Shown: positions 36,501 to 48,099 of the stretch, in pieces | How the letters are laid out: the number at the start of each line of letters is the position of its first letter | How positions within the stretch are numbered: position 1 is the stretch's first letter | DNA from: Adiantum capillus-veneris | Lineage: Eukaryota > Streptophyta > Polypodiopsida > Polypodiales > Pteridaceae | Length of the DNA stretch: 62,000 bases | Reading direction: 5' to 3' | Assembly: GCA_014529385.2 (NCBI GenBank) | Contig: CM043944.1 | Coordinates: 76,715,884-76,777,883, forward strand | Notes under the pieces: generated by a model | What the model saw: the letters and a program-made list of their open reading frames with translations, nothing else | Database searches by the model: none | What the model was told of the DNA's origin: nothing | Translations under genes and position numbers: made by a program

Positions 36501-37552
36501 GCTTTCTTGAATGGTGACATATTTGAGGAAGTTTATGCAACACAGCCTCGCAGTTTTGTCAAGAAAGAACAAGAGGACAAGGTGTACAGATGTAAGAAGG
36601 CTTTGTATGGGTTGAAGCAATCTCCTCGTGCTTGGCATGAGAAAGCTGACACTCATTTGGTCAAACAAGGCTTTTGTAACAGTCCAACAGAAATCACATT
36701 GTATCTAAAGCGTGAGAGTGATGTACTTCTCATTGTGGTTCTTTATGTCGATGATTTGCTGATCACTGGACCAAATGAGAGACATATTGCTAGATTTTTA
36801 GGCTGATTTGAATGATACTTTCAAGACGAAAGATTGGGGTTGTTGCATCATTACTTGGGTATACAGTTTAAACAGTGTGATGGTGGTATGGCCTTGTGTC
36901 AAAAAAGTTACATAGAGACATTGATATGTAAGTTTGGACTTGAGGATTGCAAACCTATTACTACTCCCATGGAAACAGGTTTGAAGTTGAGTCTCTACAT
37001 GATGCTGGTGATCCTGCTGATGTCACTCTTTACCAAACTACTGTTGGTTGCCTCATTTATGTATGCAACATGAGGTCGGAAATTCAGTTTGCAGTCCCAC
37101 AGGTCCACAGATTTATGCATAGCCCAGGGTCTAAGCATTGGTAGGCTGTCAAGAGGATTTTCCACTACCTTAGTGGAATTTTACATCTTGGCTTGTTTTA
37201 TCCCAAGGGGGGCTCATTGTCGCCAGACTTACATGCTTTTTCCGATTGAGATTGGGCTGGTTGTTTTGACACGTGAGTGTCCATAAGCGGTTTCTATTTC
37301 ATGCTTGGCAGTTCATGTATGTCATGGTTGAGCAAGAAGAAACCTATTGTGGCCACTTCGAGTTGGGAGGCTGAGTACAGGGCAGTCTTCACAGCTATGG
37401 TTGAGTGTGTATGGCTCAGACACCCAATGGCTTATGTGCCAACACAAGACAACCTTGGAGATCTTTTCACAAAGGCATTGTCTCATGAGAAGCTCGAAGC
37501 TTTCCGCAAAGCTTTAGGCTTACTCTTCTTTGTGGACTCTTCATGTCCTTAG
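33556..37552 (+). pseudogene. CO-2 gag-pol polyprotein, heavily broken
   Basis: Start ATG at 33556 (MADNNTDVFKMFDAKDRLDG). Gag continues through a frameshift near 33790 (KDAHAHALIALSVKRTIVPH). A stop at 34140 and a deletion follow; the zinc knuckle is largely lost, only IKQCPKLKAKEAKKK remaining. Protease: WYFDSGTTKHITSH (near 34527). Integrase: WHGRFGHLNFSSLLHL, SDVCGPM, then SDRRGEY where most copia have SDNGGEY. TAG at 35410-35412 replaces Gln in PYTPxQNGVAER. TAG also at 35842 and 36378-36380, with a frame change near 36020. RT: DIVTAFLNGDIFEEVY, YGLKQSPRAWH, LYVDDLLITG (near 36749). More shifts near 36806 and 36970. RNase H (37277-37552) has an internal deletion between VECVWLR and the C-terminal YVPTQDNLGDLFTKAL. 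Confidence 0.92.
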
Positions 37553-37600
37553 GGCATGGCACTTCCCTTTACTCATGTGCCAGCTCTCGTTCATCGCATC

Positions 37601-37613
37601 ACTCCAGGGGGGA
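37601..37613 (+). promoter_or_regulatory. CO-2 polypurine tract
   Basis: CTCCAGGGGGGAT next to the 3' LTR start. Confidence 0.8.
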
Positions 37614-37615
37614 TT

Positions 37616-37842
37616 TGTTACCATATACATGTGATAGTGATGTGTGTGAACACACTAGGACCACCGGGGCATTTTTTCCCTCTTTACGAGGTTTTTTTCC
37701 CCGTGCATTGTATATACACCCATCACTCTAGGGCTATCTTTCTTTCCATTACACACTAAGTAACACACTCTCTATGGTGTGCCTTGAGATTCCTTCATCT
37801 TTTCCAAGCTATGTGCGTTTCTCTGAAACACTAATTCAAAAA
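37616..37842 (+). repeat. CO-2 3' LTR
   Basis: 227 bp, partner of 32967-33193 with many substitutions. Its end has drifted from CCAACA to CAAAAA. Confidence 0.9.
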
Positions 37843-37847
37843 CTATT

Positions 37848-38520
37848 GCAGGCTAAGCAGCATGTGATGACACCTACACCTATAACACACTTTAATAGAA
37901 AAACCACAAGGCATGTATGGATGATGAAGTCAATCACGGAAAACAAGCCTAAGCAAATATGGATGCCCAAGCCAAAAACTCCACAAGTGGAAACCAGAGC
38001 AATGTGACAGCATTCTCCAACGGAATCTTGACAATCTCAACACGATTATACTTTGTGGTGGTAACCCAAACAATAGCAGAATTATAAAGTGATTCAACCC
38101 TAGTATCAAGGATTCCAAAGCAAACACAACCCAATCAATCTCAACCAACAAAGACAACTTGGAAATGGAGACCAAAACAACCGACTCCGACTCGACCTCT
38201 AGATCATCAATCTCCACCCACCACAACAACTCGGTACCCAAGTAGCCAAAGACAACGAAAATCATGCCAAAGGTACTACCATAGTCCACGATCAAAGAGA
38301 GAAATCCATCTTCAATTGCTTTTATTCGGACCACGTAGTATAGATGGAGCCTCAATAGCAAAACCCACTGAACAATCCGTTCAGTACCCACATCTTACAC
38401 AACAGAGTGTTACTCCATGCATTTCTTCCATTGGAATAACATGGTCACATTGCATGGCCTTGCATAGACACAACGTTAGTGCCCATGCACATTTCAAAAC
38501 CTTTCATTTGGGATGACTTA
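37848..38520 (+). pseudogene. GY-A tryptophan-repeat tail after CO-2
   Basis: Continues the GY-A pol frame region. HVWMMKSI (about 37911) and KQIWMPKPK (about 37950), then TWKWRPKQP in a shifted frame (about 38157), repeat the W-x-P-K motifs of GY-B. Stops break it from about 38005 on. Confidence 0.65.
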
Positions 38521-39490
38521 AAATGGGAAGAGGGGAGTAGTAGAATATTGCAAGGTTATAGAAACTCATGTGTATAGTGTACATAAAGTGTGCTTTCTTG
38601 CTTAAGTTTTTCTTTTTATTTGGTTTTACATAATATTAGGCATAATAACATGCCATAAAGATAGATTTTCAACAATTATGATGCCTAGAGTGAGAGTATG
38701 TATATATGAGTGTAAGGAATAGTTTTTTGTTATTTTTTGGCCAAATATTAATAAATTTTTACTAGTAAAGATATTAAAAAAAAACTAAAATTACCCAAGA
38801 GATCTGAAATCAAGTTCTAGAAGCAAACATTGGATTTGCAAAGCAAGAGCTTCAACATGTCAAGTTTCAAAAGATTTGGTACAAAATAAATTTTTGACCA
38901 ACTTACACAACAGGTCAAATTCCCAATATTGAGGGCAAACAATGATTGGATGTCCAAATGATGAGCTGTTTGAGCCGAAGGCGGTATACAATGAGCAATC
39001 AAGGCAAAGGAGGTAAGAGTGCACTTGAGATTCGAGGTAATTTGGATACATAAAGGCAAAATAGGGTCAAATAGGCCTCATTTGCATTCGCTAGAGATAG
39101 AGAGAAAGCTTTAGATTCTTTGCGACCTAGAGCATGAGATAAATTCTTGCTTGCTACAGATACTTGTGGCTAAAATTCTACATAGATTCAATAGGTATGG
39201 CCTATTGGCCTCCCTTGAGAAGTTTATGTAATCAACACAGCACAAAGAAACACTAGACAAACCACACCAATCAAAATCAAACTCACAGTTTTAAAAATTG
39301 TGTGAGGATAGCAGAGGGAGTAAACATGCACCAAATTCAGAAATTTTTGATCAAAATACTCAACAAAGCAAGAGATCTTTGGCCATGTGATTGTAGTCCA
39401 ATTTGGTGGTGGAACAATCCTTCAAATCTAGTAAGATTTCACCAATAGCATGCCACAGACCTCCCCTAAACACTCCTACAAAAACAATGC
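38521..39490 (+). other. GY-A 3' non-coding region, first part
   Basis: AT-rich sequence without coding signal, equivalent by position to the GY-B 3' non-coding region. Confidence 0.5.
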
Positions 39491-39500
39491 TCTCTAGCAG

Positions 39501-40583
39501 GGATCATGATCCATGTCCTCCAACAACTCATAATGGGACTAAGAGTTTCTCACAATTAGGTTATAGCTTGGGAAGATCAACCTTCAGGGGAAAATATGGA
39601 CATTGTTAGACCTAAAAACCCCAAATTCTTGAAAAATTAGTCTACTAAATGTCATTTTGACCCAGGACAAGGAACAAGTGGTACAAACCCCAAAAGTTGG
39701 TGACTAATCATCTTAGGGGCATGCCTAGATGCTTCCTTGTAAGTTTTGTGTAATTTGGGTTCCAAACATGGATTGCGATCCATGACCCCATGTGTCAAAA
39801 CTGCTAGTTTTTGGTTCGTAGATGTAATAGAGTGTCAAAGGCATCAAATAAGGGAGGGAACTTCATAAGATTGGTTTAAGACCAAGAATTTACAACCTCA
39901 CAGTATCAAAGTGCCAAAGCTAGGGTTTTGGGAAAAAGAGACCTTAAAGTGGAGTTTGAACAGGGTTTCATGCTCAAAGAGTCAAAGTGTAACCAGAGAA
40001 TGCTTAGACAAAGTACAAAACTTAACAGCAAGGAAAAAAGGATCATACACAGTCAGGCTGCATTAGCATTTGAGGATAAGTGTATATGGAGGTTTTAATC
40101 AACAACAAAGCATCAATCAGCAAAAACTAGCATCCATTCACCATAGGAATGCATCAAAGTGGGATCAAAAAAATAGATGTGGTCAAAGTCGGGAAAACAT
40201 GACCATAAATTGGAGAATTGGGTTAACTTGGTGAAACTATATCTAAATTTTAAAAAAAATTCCAATGTGATAGGATTAGCTATAGGAACATACCCACAAA
40301 GTCTTAGCCCAAATTGTGACCCAACACGGATCGTGATCCATGTATCTTTTCCAGATTCTAGACCAAAACTAAGCACTAATAATTCACATGCCAATTAAAC
40401 TCTAACCCCAAAGTTACAAGTCATTTAAAAACCAAAGTCCTTGTGAGAATCGCAAAATTTGACCTAGGTGCAAACCAAAGATCCAAATTACAAACCTTTG
40501 CACTCATAGCATCCCTTGATCATGCTAAATCAAAATGTGCCCAGCTCACTCAAAAATATGTTGCAATATGGATCACAATCCAT
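39501..40583 (+). repeat. Palindrome array of GY-A, 242-288 bp period
   Basis: A second palindrome family, different from that in GY-B. Members: GGATCATGATCC (39501-39512, perfect); CATGGATTGCGATCCATG (39767-39784, 7-bp arms); half-site GGATCAT (about 40040); GGATCGTGATCC (40328-40339); ATGGATCACAATCCAT (40568-40583, 6-bp arms). Spacings between GGAT positions are about 269, 270, 288 and 242. It lies between the tryptophan-repeat tail and the third ORF, the same place as the GY-B array. The copies are decayed, as expected for the older element. Confidence 0.78.
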
Positions 40584-40656
40584 GGACCTCTGGCCCAGAA
40601 TTGACTTGAACCAATTTGACCTAGTGCTTATAGTTTTCTTAGACAAATTGGTGAAG

Positions 40657-41701
40657 TTTGGTCAAATTTGGCTCTTTCGCTCAGGTTGTGTTCATTTTTC
40701 ATTTATGATCAATTTTGCACTAAAGCAACTTTTCTGCCAACTTTCCACCCAATTTTTTTGCACTAAAAAGCTAAATTGTGTTAGCACGATGCCTCGTTGA
40801 CTGCACAAAAGGAATAGAGAGCATCTTCATATGAGATTGTCAACATCTCATATAATGAGTAATCACATGTTACAAATGAAGAATTAGAGAAAATTCCAAC
40901 AAATATTTTCATTGGGAAGTTCCAAGCAGCAAACAAAACCAAAGTAAAAGCCGTTATCTTTCCTAGAGAGCAGTGGACCTTACATTAGATGTCAGAGGGA
41001 GGTGATGGATTGTGGGGCGTGCGTGCAATTAGAGAGCTTCTTTCATCTACTACCATGGGGGACAAATTTCCAGAGATCTCGTGAGCTCGTGGAAACTATT
41101 CAATACCATAGTGAAGCAAGACTCATCAATAAAGATGGAGCCACTGTGCAAGTCAAAATCGCAAGTGACATTATCAGTCATTTGGGTCAAATTTGGATCT
41201 TTTCACTCAAGTTATGCTCATTTTCCCATTTATGATCAATTTTGCAGTAAAGAAACTTTTTTACCAACTTTCCATCCTATTTTCTCGCACTAAAGGCTAA
41301 ATTGTGTTAGCAGGATGCCTCTTTGACTACAAGAAGGAATAGGGAGCATCTCCATATGAGATTGTCATCATCTCTTACAATGAGTAATCACATGTTACAG
41401 ATGAATAACTAGAGAAAAATCCAGCAAATATTTTCATTAGGACATTCCAAGCAGCAAAAGGAACCAAATTAAAAGCCACTATCTTTCATAGAGAGTAGTG
41501 GACACTACATCGGAATTCAGAGGTGATGGATTATGGGGCGTGCCTGATATTAGAGAGCTTAATTTATCTACTGCCATGGGGAACAGATTTCTAGAGATTT
41601 CATGAGCTCATGGCAACTAATCAATACAATGGTGAAGCAACACTCATCGATAAAGATGAAGCCATTGTGCAAGTCAAAATCACAAGTGACATTGTCAGTC
41701 A
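40657..41701 (+). repeat. Tandem duplication of about 524 bp in GY-A
   Basis: 40657-41180 and 41181-41701 are clearly related along their whole length, by eye roughly 85 percent or more identical. Landmarks repeated: TATGATCAATTTTGCA, GAGTAATCACATGTTACA, TATTTTCATT, GTGGGGCGTG / ATGGGGCGTG, CAAGTCAAAATC. The duplicated block overlaps the start of the GY-A third ORF. Confidence 0.92.
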
Positions 41702-44579
41702 CACACTACATTTATTCACTACCATTCACAATTTACTCCTAAAAACAAAGGCCACTGACAATGACGAAGCCTTCATCAAGCAATCAAGGCCACAATTTGA
41801 CCTACAAGACCTAATATACTTGAAGATGGAGCTGCCTCTTTGACTAATCTCGCAGCACCTTAAAGTATAGAAGTTGTCCCACTACATGTAACCTGTATTG
41901 CACTTAGTGGTGGTCATGGCAAGTGGCCTATGAGAGTATTGGGTCATCCAATGTGACCTCAATGGCTACATCCTTGAAAATCTGGTTGAAACCAATTCAA
42001 AGAGCAATAAAAAGAATAAGTGCAACATGAACGCCAGACCCATGTAGACACGCATTCGCTACCAAGCCTTGGGCATGATCAAAGAACTACTAGAGGCTGG
42101 ATCCCAGCTAGCTCTCTTCCACAAGTCCAACACAATGTTAAAGTTCCAAGTGAAAGAAATTCAACAATACCAACTAGAAGAAAAACACGCAAATCTTGTT
42201 CTTGAGCACTGTCATGATCAAAGAACTACTAGAGGTGGAATCCCAGCTAGCTCTCCTCCACAAGTTCAAACACAATGTTAAAGTTGCAAGTGAAAGAACT
42301 TCAACAACACCAACCAGAAGAAAAACACGTGGCTCTAGTTCTCAAGCACTGACAACAGATAATGAAGCGACAAAATCAGACTTTGAGCTTCACAGAGAAA
42401 TCAAAAGGGAAGAAGACATACCATCACAATACCAATCAACAAATGAAAGAGAAGATGTGGAAATTCCTCTGATCAGAAAGAAATCATAGCAAGAAGAGAA
42501 AAATTCCAAAACACAACTGCAATGATCTATGGAAGAATCTCAGCAACAAAGGGAGGAAGGACTCAAGAAGAAGGAGAAGGAGCAAAAAGAATCAGAGGAA
42601 GAACAAAAAAAAATATTCTCCTCCAACTCCATTGATGTAGAGCTAGATGTGAGACTATAGAAACTCAAATAAGAAGAAAGACAACCGGTTAAAGTTGGCC
42701 TCAAATTAGCTGATTCCACTAGACAGAGAATCCATAGCAAGCTGAAGTGGAAAGTAGGAGAGAGAGAAGAGGAAGAATCCAAGAGACAAAAACGACCAAA
42801 TTGGTTTCAATTTTGGACTCTCCTCCTATTCAACAAACACATCATGAGGAGACAATGCTAAAAAAACGCAACTATGACCAAGGGAGTAGAAAAAATGAGG
42901 GAGGCAACCTCCGAGCTGGAAAATTCACCTTCTCCGCCTCTTGCAAATGTGCATGAAGAGGGAGAAGGATCAAAAACACCATCCTCTTATACTGAAATCC
43001 TCTCTTAACAGTAGAATAGTGAATTCCAAGGTGAACAAGAGACACAAGACATGCTTGATGTAGAATAACTATATCTTGAGGCACAAGAAGAAGCTGTCAG
43101 CACTCAAAAGACTCCTCCACATACTAAAGGTCTTGTAGAGACATTCCAAAAACAAGAGGACCAAGTGAGCAAAGATGTTTCCTCCTTACACCCAACAAAC
43201 AAGACGGTAGCTCTATTATTATAGACAAATTTGGTCTGAAAGAAACCCTACAAATGATAGAGTTGCAGGTTTATTGCAACTCTATCATTTCAATAGCAAC
43301 CCTAGAAACCCTAGAAATGATAGAGCTATAATTTAAATGCCACAAAATGGTGACTCGTATTCGGATCAAAGCAGCAGAAGAAGTCAAAGCTGCCATAGAA
43401 AGAGAAAATTAGGAGATAACAAATCTCAAAAAGTAGGTGGAAAAAGCAGAGCTAGAGTAAGAAAAGATGTAAAGGTGCCTTCTAATGGCAGGCATGCTCA
43501 CTACAAAAACTCAAAATGAGCAGCAAATCAAGGAGTTACAAGAGCAACTAGCCAAGGTCAAGGTGGATCTGATGGCACAAGAAGAAATGCATGCAAAAGA
43601 GCTACAAGCTAAAGCTATGGACTTGGGTGATACCTTACAAACACACACACATGTGCGAGCGACTCAAACATAGTACATTGAATTTCAAATTGTGGATCAA
43701 CCACCCTTGACAAATTATCTTGGCACTTCCACCTTTGAAGGCATGCAAGATCTCAAAGAATAAAGATAAGTAGTGGATGCCAAAGAAGAGCTCAGAGAAT
43801 GGCTATCAGACATCCTAGAAGGAGCAACAAAGGAATATATGCTATATAAGCTCCATGTTATGGAATCTACAACCCTGCTGATGATCAAACTAGATGAATA
43901 GATCAAGAACTTTGGTCATGAAATGCAAGCACTACCACTTATGAAGAAAGAGGCTAATCTATGGAATAAGAAGGTGTTGTGAGCCTTAGAACTCAATGCA
44001 CAGGGCAACTATGAAGGGGTGACAATCACCAAAGAGCCAAGATGAGACTACCAACACAAATGCTCCCCATAACCTATGGATTGACCCAAACTATTGCCCC
44101 ATACCAATAAGGCAATCCTAGGGTACATATGCATTATAGAAAAACAGAAGACCATTGGTGCTCAACTACCTTGTCATTGCCAAACCTACACACAACCATA
44201 AACCTACTAAAGCTAAATGTTACATACACTTACGTCTACCATCAAATTTCTAAAATATGTGCTTGATTTGACATGTCAGATGACATGCAAGATAGTTAAA
44301 ATTATTCTCACTTGTATTGAAGCCTTTGATGATATAGGCAAAGTAGAACACCCCTAGAAAGTGTTCCTTGAAGGAACAAAAGGCATCGACTAGAACTTGG
44401 AGACAAAGACACCCTCAAAGAATGTGATAATGGGAACGTACACCAAGATCATGTTTTTCCCCTTACATTACATGCAAACATTTGAGGAGGCATACATGAT
44501 GGGCTTCTTTAAAATGGATTCTATCATCTCCAACCCGATGACATTAGGAGAAACTTGGACTCAATTTTGGGCCCTGTAA
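41002..44579 (+). pseudogene. GY-A third ORF remnant (homologue of the GY-B post-pol ORF)
   Basis: Heavily broken. Domain 1: ATLIDKDEAIVQVKITSDIV and SRPQFDLQDLIYLKMELPL (41630-41840) line up with AKVIDLQGRPETEIIITERV and ANYNFEDIANPK of GY-B. A partial second copy of the first motif at about 41100-41178 comes from the tandem duplication. A Glu/Lys/Gln-rich coiled-coil section follows (42060-43670), with a smaller internal repeat (MIKELLE...SQLAL at 42072 and 42205). The C-terminal domain is recognisable: a match to the GY-B TCIMMRKICRTILAVFETF segment near 44270-44330, and MQTFEEAYMMGFFKMDS (about 44470-44520) against LQAFEEAFYTGFFTINT. The shared layout shows the ORF belongs to this family and was not picked up by GY-B alone. 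Confidence 0.7.
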
Positions 44580-46778
44580 GAAACGCCAACTCAGCATAGA
44601 GAGAGGTAATTTTTAAAAATACAAAAGTAGTTTTTTGAAATTCTATTTCTCATAGTACATACGTAAAAGTTTTCTCGATCACTTAAATGCATGCTCGTAC
44701 AAAATTCTTTTTGAGAGCCCAACTTAAGTGTACACAAAAATCCATGTCTGTGAATCTTACTGACTGATGTGATGTGTGATGAGAGAAAACACAAAAGAGA
44801 GGTTTAAAAATGCAAAAACAATACCATGAATTCATCTGAAATGTCCAAAAACCATAGGATAGATCCCTCAAGGGCCTCTATTCACTTGGTACTGACCTCA
44901 TGCGGCCCTAGGCTTTAAAATGCTATATCTTGAGCTAGAGACGCCAGATTTCAGCGTTTTAAAGTGCTATCCTATGGTTTTTGGATTTTTTGGATGCATC
45001 CACGGACTTAAAACTGCTATATCTTAAGCACAGGGCCTTGTGAGGTCAGAACCAAGCGAATAGAGGTCCCAAAGACCCCTCAAGGGCCTCTATTTTCTTG
45101 GTTTTTACTCCTTCATAGTCTTAAATAGTACATATCAATCACTATCAAGTACGATCCGTTCAAATTTGAATTGTGAGTACTTTATAAAAAGGTGATTGAT
45201 GCTTGTGCAAGATGCACATGGACAAGTACTTCACTTTATAGGATAGCAACAACGGGTCATAAAAAGGCGTTTGGCGCTTGTGCAAGATGTCACAATCAAG
45301 CTCCTTACTTTTCTGATGATAGTGACAATTTCAAAAAAATGGTTTTCATGGAAATTTTCAAAAAAAATTTAAAAAAGATTTTTCTACGTAACATTAGCCT
45401 TCTTCCTATTGTCAAAGGAACATCCTCTCACTAGAGCTAAAAGGCTCGAAAATGAGTCCATTTCTTTCCTAATGTGAAAGATCTACAAGCATGACACATT
45501 GCTTACCAAAGCACATTGATAAACAACACACTAGGAGATTTATCAATCAAAGTAGACATCATAGCTAGGGCAACAAAGTTCAAAAAAGTCATCAATACCT
45601 GGAGAAGCAATAAACCAATCACTGAAGATCCTCTCCAACTTGCACGAGGACATGCAATGTCTAGGAAGGGAGAGTGTTTGGCCGATGTGGCTAACTGGCA
45701 CCGTCCTAGCCGGACACACCATTCCAAGCCACATTTTTTATATAGTGTCTTGTTTTTTTGGAAAATCGTGTACATGAGCCATGTATTTTGATCTAAAAGC
45801 TATTAACATCTCAGTACTCAAAGCCCAAAGTAGTCAGCCGTTGGTCATTTTGAAATCCCTAGGTATAAAGGTGACAAGCCTTAGTTTGAAAAGTATGATT
45901 ACTCTTTGGACAAAGGAGAGCTTCTATTGTACGAATGTCAACAAGCAGCTACTTTGCTCAAACTTGTAATCCATTTTTCTCATGATTGGCTAATCCAAAT
46001 TATGTTTTGAGAATTGCATTGTGCTCCTTGTCTCTTTCTCTTTCATTCAAGTGTAAGCATATTAAGTTTTTGTTGTGATTTGTGATTACACATCTATGAG
46101 CCTTATCTTCTCCTTAGACCTAATATAGATTCCCTTAAATTTTCATGACAATCCAAGTCCATTTAGCCATTGAAATATCATGATGACCTAGATCAATGAG
46201 ATAGGACATAGGAAAATTTTCTAATTTGGGAGTGGTGATTTGCTTGTTGAGTTGATGCATTTGCTTGTTAGGTTCACTTCTTGAGGACTCACACCTTTAA
46301 AGAGTCTCCTATCCCATTCAAGTCACTTCCTTGAGTATTGACATTAGTATGTTAGTGCTACATCCATTGCGGCGACCCACTAACAGTGTCAAACTCTGCT
46401 ATCCATGCCTCTTTCTCTATAAGGTTGGTCCATAAAGAAGATAAATTCTCCCGTTGACTTGCTAATGTGGACCTTTTGAGGGCCATCTCAAACATCTGGT
46501 AATGCTTCTCTAGCAAGAGAAGAATAGGCCTCTTTCTTTGTTGGGGGTTGCCTCTTCTCTTCACTGTTGGGACCTTTCCTTTAACCCTTTCCAGACACCC
46601 ATGTGCATTGTGTGGTTTGTCTGCCTAGTTCACCCTCCACCTAGGATATCATGTGTAACCCACACATCCTATATTGCAATTTGATTGTTGTTTATTGCAG
46701 ACATTGTGTGCAGCTTCTAGTTGAAATGCCCCAGCTCTGCTTTGCTAAAATAGTATGTTGAAGGCCTAAAAACATTAA
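44580..46778. other. Non-coding stretch after GY-A
   Basis: May include the GY-A 3' LTR, but no partner is in the window. It contains the interleaved inverted repeats listed next and a diverged 75-bp tandem pair at about 45186-45335, whose translation shows ACARC twice. Open frames at 45516-45791 (plus) and 46358-46564 (minus) are of no recognised family. Confidence 0.45.
44845..45066. repeat. Two interleaved inverted repeats
   Basis: Arm A 44845-44862 (CCAAAAACCATAGGATAG) pairs perfectly with 44967-44984. Arm B 44875-44909 pairs with 45032-45066 (35 bp, about four mismatches). The order is A-B-A'-B'. Between them TGCTATATCTTGAGC and TGCTATATCTTAAGC form a direct repeat. Confidence 0.85.
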
Positions 46779-48099
46779 CACTAGGTTGGTAATGGGACAC
46801 TTTTATGTCCTGTGAAGTGACCATTTTCCTTGAATTATGTGAAGAGTTTCAAAATGGATTTTAAGGTGCTATCTGTCTAGAAAGTTGTCTCATGAGCTGA
46901 AAAAAACTCGACATTTTTTTGGAATATCAATTTCATCTTTAACCTTGTCCTTGCACAACATTTCACAACCTAAACTGTGTGAAAAAACGGGTCCTGTTTT
47001 TGGCGTTTTTCAACTTTTTGCAACTATACCACTCTAGAATTCATGTTTGTGAGGTCTATAATGCTAGAGAACTATCTTTAGTAGTCCTCAACATGTCCTG
47101 ATGCTTCTAGGGAGAAATAAATGTTAAAGTTGTAAGTTATGACCAAATTACAAAAATTGTCAAATCCTGTTTTTTAGCCAATTTTAGCTCTTCTATGATT
47201 TTTTTGGTGGCTTTCATGATATCCAAATGCAGTTTTGATTTTTTATGTCGCATATTGTAATATAAAGCTAATATTCCTTGAGTTTTGGGGCACCTAATAC
47301 CCTATTTTGCATAGAAGACAACGATGGTTGATTTTTTCAATTATAGAAGAAAACGAAACATTCTAGTATATCAAGTATAGCTTTTTCAATATTGTTAGTT
47401 TCTTGTGACAACTACATGCATTTTGTAGGTAGTAACCATATCTAGTCATAAGGATCAAATTTGGCTAGATATTGAATAGTTTCTATGGGATTCTACAACT
47501 CATAATGTTGAACCCGGTTTTTTCATGTTTGCTGTATTTAGAACTTCATCTTTGTACCCAAGATTCCCCTTGGTAAGAGATGTATTATTCTTTTGACATG
47601 CTCCATGGCTCCTTATGAACCTAAAGGACAATAGGGAACTAAGAAAACATGCATATATTATTTGTATTGAGCGTGGCTATAGAAACTTTGATGATAGGTT
47701 TGCAGAATGGTAAACATTCAACTTTTTTGTACCTATTTATTTTGGGAAAACAAAAAATAGTGATTGAGAAGCAATCACATGTTCTGATCACCAACCCATT
47801 GAAGTTAACTAGGGAATTTATCTCAAGTTCTACAAAAATCCCTAATATTATTTTTATGCAACAAAACGTAAGAAATGACTGTTTTGATGAAAATGTACTG
47901 GTCCATCAACTTTGGAGGCTTGGTGTGACCAAAAGATGAGAAATTTTACAAGTGACTTATTTTTTCCATGTGTAGTAGGCCTTGAACTATAACCTCATGA
48001 AAGGATTTTACAAAATGAGTGGATCTACTATGGTTTTGGAGGTTTTTTTCAAAACCCTGAAAGGACACTTTTATGTCCTCTTAGGTTACCAACCTAGTG
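46779..48099. mobile_element. Candidate non-autonomous CACTA-like element, 1.32 kb
   Basis: Perfect 14-bp terminal inverted repeats: CACTAGGTTGGTAA at 46779-46792 and TTACCAACCTAGTG at 48086-48099. Just inside each end is GGACACTTTTATGTCC, itself partly palindromic (46795-46810 and 48063-48078). TAA flanks the left end (46776-46778) and TAA lies one base off the right end (48101-48103). CACTA elements make 3-bp duplications, so the fit is good except for that base. The interior has no transposase. Confidence 0.6.

Larger units (their letters stand above)
32967..37842 (+). mobile_element. CO-2: degenerate Ty1/copia element, 4876 bp
   Basis: Both LTRs are 227 bp (32967-33193 and 37616-37842) but visibly diverged. 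The flanking pentamers CCGTT (32962) and CTATT (37843) agree only at three of five bases, so this is an old insertion with a decayed duplication. It has an initiator tRNA-Met primer site at 33196, copia domain order, a polypurine tract before the 3' LTR, and many stops and frameshifts. GY-A coding sequence continues on its right side with a tryptophan-repeat tail. Older than CO-1 by LTR divergence. Confidence 0.93.
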
